A DNA stretch of 64,000 nucleotides from Flavobacterium silvaticum (lineage in GTDB: Bacteria > Bacteroidota > Bacteroidia > Flavobacteriales > Flavobacteriaceae): the NCBI RefSeq assembly GCF_012911565.1, contig NZ_JAAMPU010000098.1, positions 96,339-160,338 on the forward strand, given 5' to 3'. The notes beneath the pieces are model-generated. The model saw nothing but the letters and a program-made list of their open reading frames with translations. It was not told the origin of the DNA and ran no database searches. The position numbers and the translations under genes were made by a program. Below are positions 54,431 through 61,600 of the stretch, piece by piece. The number at the start of each line of letters is the position of its first letter. The first letter of the stretch is position 1.

Positions 54431-55086
54431 TGGCGTTAGTGCTTTCGCTTGAAACGGCAACACGAAATTGTTCGGTCGGATTGTCCAGGGACGGAGAGAC
54501 GATTGCCTTAAAAGAACATGCAGGCCAGGGTTACGAACACGCCGAAAAACTTCATCTGTTCATCCAAAATGTGTTGAATGAAGCCCGTGTTTCTTTTACA
54601 GATTTAGATGCCATTGCGGTTAGTCGCGGCCCCGGTTCCTATACAGGTTTGCGTATTGGCGTTTCTGCTGCGAAAGGACTTTGCGTGGCGCTTGACAAAC
54701 CTTTGATTACTATTGACACGCTTCAGGTTTTGGCAGCCGCAGCAAAAATCGATGACGGAATCATCATTCCTATGATCGATGCGCGTCGCATGGAAGTCTA
54801 TTGTGCCGCTTACGATGGCAAATCCAATCAAATTTCTCCGTCGGAAGCGTTGATCCTTGAAGCCGGTTCATTCGACAGATTTTCCGGAAATCTCTATTTT
54901 GTGGGTGATTCCAATGTAAAGGCACAGACGGTTTTAAATGACGGCAGATTCCACTTTTTGGACGGTATCGAATTTCCGTCGGCACATGAAATGAGTTGGC
55001 TCGCGTATGATAAATTCGTCAAAGGGCAAATTGAAGATGTCGCGTATTTCGAGCCTTTTTACCTCAAAGATTTCAAGACTTCTTAA
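54430..55086 (+). CDS. tsaB: tRNA threonylcarbamoyladenosine biosynthesis protein TsaB
   Basis: TsaB partners TsaD and TsaE in making t6A37 of ANN-decoding tRNAs. The 218-residue protein has the ASKHA-type opening LSLETATRNCSVGLSRDGE and the strongly conserved AVSRGPGSYTGLRIGVSAAKGL. Length is typical. It is coupled to the second adaptor by a one-base overlap although the functions are unrelated, so its expression may follow the export operon. Its 3' end overlaps the convergent 57-residue gene by four bases. Confidence 0.95.
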   Translation: MALVLSLETATRNCSVGLSRDGETIALKEHAGQGYEHAEKLHLFIQNVLNEARVSFTDLDAIAVSRGPGSYTGLRIGVSAAKGLCVALDKPLITIDTLQVLAAAAKIDDGIIIPMIDARRMEVYCAAYDGKSNQISPSEALILEAGSFDRFSGNLYFVGDSNVKAQTVLNDGRFHFLDGIEFPSAHEMSWLAYDKFVKGQIEDVAYFEPFYLKDFKTS

Positions 55087-55256
55087 AGATTTCGATCTTC
55101 ATCTGACGGTTTCGGTTCCGATTGTTCCGGAAGCAATTCAGTAGAAGGCAGCACAACATTCGACGCCTCTTCCACGGCATCCAAACCACGATCGACAGAC
55201 TCTTTATCAGGAGTGCCGGAGCCAAAAATCGATTTTAAAAAACCAAAGAATCCCAT
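55083..55256 (-). CDS. 57-residue protein of unknown function
   Basis: A short frame: MGFFGFLKSIFGSGTP then a charged, acidic, probably unstructured tail ending SDEDRNL. The amphipathic, aromatic N-terminus (about 1-12) could bind a membrane peripherally. It lies on the minus strand 22 bases downstream of the DUF255 gene, in the same direction, and its stop overlaps the tsaB stop region by four bases. Support is the clean ATG, fit into an otherwise empty gap and coding-like composition; no family is recalled. Confidence 0.6.
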   Translation of the reverse strand: MGFFGFLKSIFGSGTPDKESVDRGLDAVEEASNVVLPSTELLPEQSEPKPSDEDRNL

Positions 55257-55278
55257 AGTTGAGGTTGATTTAGTTGAA

Positions 55279-57303
55279 TCAATCCGTTTGCAAAAGCAAG
55301 TTCAGGATTTCCTGCGGATTTTCAACTGGCAGGCTGCATGTTTTTCCACGACAAATGTAGGCGACGGTTTTTCCGGAAACGAAACGGTTCCTGAAAAGTG
55401 GTAGTTCCGATGGATTCTCAGTTGCGGCAATCAGCACATCCGGAAGATATTCGGCGAATACAGGTTTGAGGAATTCGCGCGCATTTTTCCCACAGACTAT
55501 TACTTCTAAAGGTTCCAATTCTTTTAAAAGGGCCACCGAAAGCCAGTTTGAAAAAGCCGACGCATAATCTGCAACCGGAACTACCGACGAAATCATCTGA
55601 TCTGACAATTTAAGATAAGCCGGGTTGTCAAAATACCGTCCCAAAACATGGAGCATTTTAGCCAAAACAGAATTCGACGCCGGAATGACATTGTCTTCCA
55701 TTTCAAAATGATCGGCGATTAAGTTTTCTCCCGATGTATCGTTGAATTTGAAGAATCCATGTTCCGTATCAAAGAAGGCATCGAGGCAATGGTCGAGTAG
55801 CTGCCGCGCTTCGAGAAGCCATTTTTCATCGAATGATATTTCATAAAGTGATATGAATGCCTGGCAACAGAAAGCATAATCTTCGAGAAATCCGGGTTTT
55901 TGGTTGCCGTTTTCAGATGAAGTGTGGCTCAATAAACCGTTTGCATCACGACAAAATGTGTTGATGAACAAAGCTGTTTGTTTTGCCAGGTCCAGCCATG
56001 ATTCCGTTGAGGTGGCTTTATACGCATCGCAAAGCCCGGTAATCATAAGCGCATTCCACGAAGTGATGGATTTATTGTCCAGTCTTGGTACAGGACGATT
56101 TTTACGGGCATTGAAAAGGGTCGTTTCCCATTGGTTGATTTTAAGAAGCAGTTCGGGTAAGCGCAGATTCGATTTTGCGGCTATCGCTTCGTAGGGTTCG
56201 GTTCGGATCAAGACATAATTCCCGTGTTCCCAATGACCGAAATCAGTAATGTTGAAGACTTGTGAAAACAGCCCAAAGTCTTTTCCGAGCAAATTTGAAA
56301 GTTCTTTTTTCGTCCATACATAAAATGCTCCTTCTTCCAATTTTCCTTGGGGATTGATGCTGTCGGCATCCAGAGAAGCATAAAAATTCCCTTTTTCGCC
56401 GAGAAGTTCGCGTTGGGCGAAAGCGATGGTTTTCTGGACGATTTCAAGATATAGCGGTTCTGATGTAAGCTGATATGCCTTGCTGTACAGGCTGATCAAT
56501 TGCGCGTTATCATACAGCATTTTCTCAAAGTGTGGCACATGCCATTTCATATCGACCGAATAACGCGAAAAGCCACCTCCGACGGTATCGAAAATGCCGC
56601 CCATGGCCATTTTATCAAGGGTCAGGAAAACGTGATCGAGGATTTCCGCGTTTTGGAATTTGTGTCCGTAGGCGAGCAGGAATTCCCAGTTATTCGGCAA
56701 CATGAACTTTGGCGCACGGGCGTAACCTCCAAAATCGGGGTCGAAACTTTTGGACCATTTGGCAACCAGATTTTCAAGGATGATTTTGTAAGCGATTTCA
56801 TCTGTTGATGCGGGTGGAAGCAAATTCGAAGCGACGATTCCTTCATGCAGCTTTTGGGCGTAATCTTCCATTTTTTCCTTATCAGATTCATATAAATCCT
56901 GAAGGCTTTGGAGCGACTCCATCCATTCGTGTTTCCTGAAATACGTTCCGCCCCAAACCGGACGTCCATCGGGTAACGCGATTACGTTCATGGGCCAGCC
57001 GCCATGACGTGTCATAAGCTGGACGGCTTTCATGTAGACCGCATCCACGTCCGGACGTTCTTCCCGATCAACCTTTATGCAGACGAAATGTTCGTTCATT
57101 ACAACTGCGGCTTCTTCGTCTTCAAAGGTTTCGTGTTCCATGACGTGGCACCAATGACAGGCCGCGTAACCAACACTGATGATGATGAGTTTATTTTGGG
57201 ATTTCGCGAGTTCGAGACTGGCTGGATTCCAGGCTTTCCAATGGACGGGATTCTGGGCGTGCTGGAGCAGGTAAGGGCTGGTTTCGTGAGCGAGTTCGTT
57301 CAT
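55279..57303 (-). CDS. Thioredoxin-domain protein of the DUF255/YyaL (spermatogenesis-associated 20-like) family
   Basis: The 674-residue product opens with NELAHETSPYLLQHAQNPVH and the redox motif C49-H-W-C52 in AACHWCHVMEHETFED, followed by VDREERPDVD and GGWPMNV, all hallmarks of DUF255. The remaining 500 residues form the alpha/alpha-toroid glycosidase-like domain (GGGFSRYSVDMKWHVPHFEK, MLYDNAQLISLY). Its biochemical role is unknown. The start at 57303 begins the conserved N-terminus; the 90 bases upstream in frame include the -7 site and are excluded. Confidence 0.93.
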   Translation of the reverse strand: MNELAHETSPYLLQHAQNPVHWKAWNPASLELAKSQNKLIIISVGYAACHWCHVMEHETFEDEEAAVVMNEHFVCIKVDREERPDVDAVYMKAVQLMTRHGGWPMNVIALPDGRPVWGGTYFRKHEWMESLQSLQDLYESDKEKMEDYAQKLHEGIVASNLLPPASTDEIAYKIILENLVAKWSKSFDPDFGGYARAPKFMLPNNWEFLLAYGHKFQNAEILDHVFLTLDKMAMGGIFDTVGGGFSRYSVDMKWHVPHFEKMLYDNAQLISLYSKAYQLTSEPLYLEIVQKTIAFAQRELLGEKGNFYASLDADSINPQGKLEEGAFYVWTKKELSNLLGKDFGLFSQVFNITDFGHWEHGNYVLIRTEPYEAIAAKSNLRLPELLLKINQWETTLFNARKNRPVPRLDNKSITSWNALMITGLCDAYKATSTESWLDLAKQTALFINTFCRDANGLLSHTSSENGNQKPGFLEDYAFCCQAFISLYEISFDEKWLLEARQLLDHCLDAFFDTEHGFFKFNDTSGENLIADHFEMEDNVIPASNSVLAKMLHVLGRYFDNPAYLKLSDQMISSVVPVADYASAFSNWLSVALLKELEPLEVIVCGKNAREFLKPVFAEYLPDVLIAATENPSELPLFRNRFVSGKTVAYICRGKTCSLPVENPQEILNLLLQTD

Positions 57304-57323
57304 GGTTCTGGTCTCAAATAGGA

Positions 57324-57331
57324 CAAAGTTA
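57324..57331 (-). promoter_or_regulatory. -7 element of the DUF255 gene
   Basis: CAAAGTTA reads TAACTTTG on the minus strand, fitting TAnnTTTG, 20 bases before the start; no -33 at the usual distance. Confidence 0.4.
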
Positions 57332-57393
57332 ACCGAAAGCGGAATTTTTTGACTTAGTTTCTCCTTCAAAGAAAAAAGGTTGTCAATACCCAA

Positions 57394-57543
57394 TTCCGGC
57401 CCCGATGCGAGCGATTATCCTTTTGAAAAAGCCGGCCTGGTTTTGTTTGGTTTTGAAGGCGACCACCAGAAGCCATTTAAAACCATTACAAAAGCTGACG
57501 GGTTTAAAAAAGATAGAAGCGGGCAGCGGGAAATTTGCCGTAT
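57394..57543. other. Intergenic stretch without a supported gene
   Basis: Between the DUF255 promoter region and the NifU-like terminator. Short open frames occur on both strands but none has a good start or coding-like pattern. No repeat or RNA could be supported. Confidence 0.5.
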
Positions 57544-57567
57544 AAAAAAGCGACCCGAAAGCCGCTT
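57544..57567 (-). terminator. Terminator of the NifU-like gene
   Basis: On the minus strand the stem AAGCGGC/GGTCGCTT (one G-U pair and slight slippage) is followed by six T, just past the stop codon at 57573. Confidence 0.65.
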
Positions 57568-57572
57568 GTGAT

Positions 57573-58466
57573 TTAACCGTTGATGGCCTCGACGACAATT
57601 CTTTCGTCCCGGAGCATATCCTTGAGCATGTTTTCGATGCCGCTTTTGAGGGTGAAGGTAGAAGACGGACAGCCATTGCAAGCGCCTTGTAGCACCACTT
57701 TTACACGCTTTTCATTTTCGTCGTACGAATCAAAAAGAATGTTTCCGCCATCGGCAGCTACGGCCGGTTTTACGTATTCTTCGAGAATATTGATGATTTG
57801 CTGGGAAGTTGTGTCAAGTGAATCAAAGTTAGCGATTTGCTGCTTTTCCTGTTCCGGCGCGGCCTGGATTAAGGACTCGTCTATCGCGGTTCCGCCATTT
57901 TGGATGTATTCGCGTATGAAGCTGCGGGTTTCAAGGGTAATCTCATCCCACGAATAACTGTCGTATTTGGTCACGGAAACATAGTTCTGATCCATAAAAA
58001 CTTCCTTGACGAACGGGAATTTAAACAGTTCGCGGGCGAGTGGGGAAGCCTCGGTCTGGTCGATGTTTTTGAATTCGGCGGCAGTCTTGGTAAGCATGCG
58101 GCTGACGACGAATTTGAGTGATGCCGGATTGGGTGTCATTTCGCCATAAACCTGTACCGGTTTGAGTAGGGTTTTTTGTTCTTCGATTGTTACAAAAGGA
58201 ACACCGCTGTTTGCGTAAGCCTCGATTTGCTCTGCGACTTCGGCCTGGACATCTTCCCATTCCACGATGCTGTATCGTTCGATGGCTACGAAATTGCCTG
58301 ATATGTAGACAGTTTTAACGAATGGAAGATAAAAAAGCTGCTTTGCCAGGGCTGAATTTTTGGCTTCGTCTATGTTTTTATATTCGAAATTTCCGTTCAC
58401 GATGAATTCGGGGAATTCAAATTTCAGTACAGAAGGATTTGCGGTGGTTTTTATTTCGGGTTTCAT
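57573..58466 (-). CDS. NifU/Nfu-family Fe-S protein with two Nfu_N domains
   Basis: Iron-sulfur carrier or scaffold. The 297-residue protein has two tandem Nfu_N domains (about 9-95: NPSVLKFEFPEFIVNGN, AKQLFYLPFVKTVYISGNFV; about 112-200: NPASLKFVVSRMLTKTAAEF, ARELFKFPFVKEVFMDQNYV), a linker, and the NifU C-terminal domain with C263-N-G-C266 in LQGACNGCPSSTFTLKSGIE. The CxxC would bridge a 4Fe-4S cluster between two monomers. Known Nfu proteins mostly have one Nfu_N domain. Monocistronic, with promoter and terminator visible. Confidence 0.92.
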   Translation of the reverse strand: MKPEIKTTANPSVLKFEFPEFIVNGNFEYKNIDEAKNSALAKQLFYLPFVKTVYISGNFVAIERYSIVEWEDVQAEVAEQIEAYANSGVPFVTIEEQKTLLKPVQVYGEMTPNPASLKFVVSRMLTKTAAEFKNIDQTEASPLARELFKFPFVKEVFMDQNYVSVTKYDSYSWDEITLETRSFIREYIQNGGTAIDESLIQAAPEQEKQQIANFDSLDTTSQQIINILEEYVKPAVAADGGNILFDSYDENEKRVKVVLQGACNGCPSSTFTLKSGIENMLKDMLRDERIVVEAING

Positions 58467-58498
58467 ATTTTTTGATCAAAAAGTGGTGAAATTCACGG

Positions 58499-58526
58499 CA
58501 AATTTAACAAACATTATTGGGGCCAA
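58499..58526 (-). promoter_or_regulatory. Promoter of the NifU-like gene
   Basis: On the minus strand TTG (58524-58526), 17 bases, TAAATTTG (58499-58506), fitting the Bacteroidota consensus, 32 bases before the start. Confidence 0.55.
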
Positions 58527-58530
58527 TCGC

Positions 58531-58538
58531 TATATTTG
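58531..58538 (+). promoter_or_regulatory. -7 element of the giant surface protein gene
   Basis: TATATTTG fits TAnnTTTG, 73 bases before the ATG at 58612, back to back with the NifU promoter. No TTG at the usual distance. Confidence 0.4.
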
Positions 58539-58611
58539 GCGATTTAGAAAAATTTAACAACAACAACTATCTTTTGCAGTATTTTTTGCAAAACTCCTTT
58601 ATACTACCTCT

Positions 58612-61600
58612 ATGAAAAAAAGATTACTTCTGCTGCTTTTTTTTATGATTTCGGCATTTTCCTATTCCCAGGATTTGGTCGTTATCAATACCGATAACAG
58701 TGCGTATTACATTCCCGGCACAACTTCAACCTATACGGTTACGGTCATAAACATGGGACCGGGAGTAGCTACGGGAGTCACGGTCAACAACGCGATTCCT
58801 GCAGGAATTGAATACTTTTCGTGGACGGGAAGTAACGGTTCTTCGGGTATTTACGACCCACTTGTAAATACGATCGCGACACTGAATCCGGGTCAGATGG
58901 TGACTTACATTATAGAAATGGAAATCCCGGCTTCTTTAACGGGGCCATTGACAAGCGAAGTTATAGTTACCTCTACATCCATCGATCCATTTCCGGCTTG
59001 CCCGGCTTGTATCGACACAGATCAGAAAGCCTTTGGAGCAGATGTTGAGGTCATAAATACAGATGGCCAGGCTCAGTATGCACCGGGGTCAACGGTTACG
59101 TACACAACTACGGTCCAAAACAACGGGCCGCTGACTGCTGCAAACATACAATTCAATTTGGCGCTACCTGCGGCAATAACGGCTTACACCTGGAGTGGAA
59201 CCAATGGCAGTGGCGCGAGCAATAGCCCGGTAAATAACATAATTCCTTCGCTTTTGCCCGGTGAATCTGTTGTTTACACTACGACATTTGTGGTTCCTGC
59301 CGGATTTACAGGAAACCTTACCACGACAGCATCTGCAACGAGTCCTACTTTTGATCCGGTTCCGGGTTGTACGCAGTGTGTCGATACAGATATACAAGGT
59401 TCAGGAGCAGATCTGACGACAACTTTGACTGACGGCCAGACTCTTTATACAGATCCTGGCACCAATACCTATACACTCACCATTACCAATAACGGTCCTG
59501 CCGCAGCTACAGATGTTCATGTGGTAAATCTTATCCCGGCTGGGATTCCGGCCACTAATTACGACTGGTACAGCAACATTTCAACTTCAGGCACAGATTC
59601 CGGAATTGACGAAATTATCCCGACTATAGGAGTCGGGCAGACGGTTACTTATACAATCACGCTTACGGTTCCTGCCGGATTGACTGCAGATATCGTCAAC
59701 CAGGTTTCGGTTACCTCTACTTCTACAGATCCGACTCCTGCGTGCGATGCGTGTACCGACACCGATACTTATACTTTTGGAGCCGATTTGGTAATTACGA
59801 ATTCAGATGGAAACGTAACCTACGTTCCGGGTTCGAATAACGTTTATACGGTTACGGTTACGAACCTTGGTCCTAACGATGCTACCGGAGTAGTGGTTTC
59901 AAACCTTATTCCTGCCGGCATTACGGCATTTTCCTGGTCAGGATCGAATGGGAGCAGTGGTTCGAACGTGCCTTTGGCCGATAACATCGCGACATTAACC
60001 GTAGGATCAACCGTGACTTATACCATAACCCTCGGAGTTCCGTCAGGTTTTACAGGCCCGTTGACAAGTGTTGTTAACGTGACTTCTACTTCTACAGATC
60101 CGAATCCGGCTTGTACAGCTTGTTCCGATACAGATACTCAGGCACTCACGGGTGCCGACATCAATGTTACCAAAACAGATGGTTCTATCGGTTATACTCC
60201 GGGCACCATCAGATCATATACGATAACCATTGTCAACAATGGGCCTGAAGAAGCTCAGGATGTTGTTGTCAGCGATCCGGTTCCTGCAAACGTTCCGTCG
60301 ACAAATGTAAGCTGGACGGGGCCAAATGGAAGCGGAACCGGTGCTGTTTCGGAAAATCTTGGAACACTTACCGTAGGTCAGGTTGTTACATATACAGTAA
60401 ATGTAGTTGTTCCTGCAGATTATCCTCAGGATCAGAATCTGGTCAATACAGTCGATGTCACCAGTACAACTCCAGATCCGAACCCGGATTGTTTCCGTTG
60501 TACAGACACGGATATACCTTTTCCAATGGCCGATGTCGTGACATTCAAAACAGATGGTTCTGCTACATTCACAGACAGTCCGGATGATGACGATCCGTTA
60601 AACCCTCAAATGTGGACATACGTAGTAACCATTACCAATCTTGGGCCGAGCGCAGCCAACAACGTATCTGTATACGATCCGCTGCCTGCCGGGATTGCCA
60701 TCATGGAATGGTCGGGTAACGGCAAAACCGGTTCCGGTGTGCTGAACGATGTGATTCCATCGTTGCAGGTAGGAGAAGTAATAACGTATCAGGTGAGCGT
60801 ACATATCCCTGCAGGCTATAGCGACACACATACCAATCTTGTGAATACGGTAATTGTAAATTCTGATACACCAGATCAGAACCCGACTTGTCCCGGGTGT
60901 ACCGATAATGATACAGCCGACGATAAATTTGTGACTGTTACAACCAATCAGTTCACGCTTCAGGAATTAGTGGAAGATGTATTGATTCATTCCGATTGTG
61001 CGAACGTATCTAATTTTTCCTCTTTGGGCTTTGTTGCAAACAGTAATAACTCTACAGTAGGTTACTTCGAGACCAATAATGCCGATTTTCCACTTACCGA
61101 TGGGGTTGTTATCGCTACAACCAGAGCGGGCGATGTCGACGGTCATTACACAGGCAGTAACGGTAATGTCTCCACTTTTGGCGGATCTGATACGGACCTT
61201 GAATACGTCAGTGACACGAACCCATACAACGAGTTTCCCGGAACGGATATCAACAACGTATCTTACGTGCAATTTGACTTTGTTCCGTATGTAAATGAAT
61301 TCAGTTTTGACTTTTTGTTCGCATCAGAGGAATATGAGGTTTTCCAGTGTGGTTTCGGTGACGTATTTGCCTTTTTGCTTACAGATCTCGACCAGCCTTT
61401 GGTTCCGGGTACAAACCCTGTCAATATAGCTGTGATACCAGATTTGCTTCCACCAACGCTCATTTCGGTTTTTTCAATCCGAGATGAAGCATATAACGGT
61501 GGTTGTGATTCTGTAAATCCGGAATGGTTCGGGCAAATGAATTCTCAATTGCCAGCTGCGGTTACTCCAATTAATCTACGCGGCCAGGTGCTGCCCATGA

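Noticed and set aside
57380..57571. Plus-strand frame of 63 codons between DUF255 and NifU-like genes
   Set aside because: No good start context, runs through the NifU-like terminator, and its composition is not coding-like.
58972..60920. CRISPR or VNTR in the giant gene
   Set aside because: The period of about 375 bases reflects protein domains; nucleotide copies are divergent and in frame.
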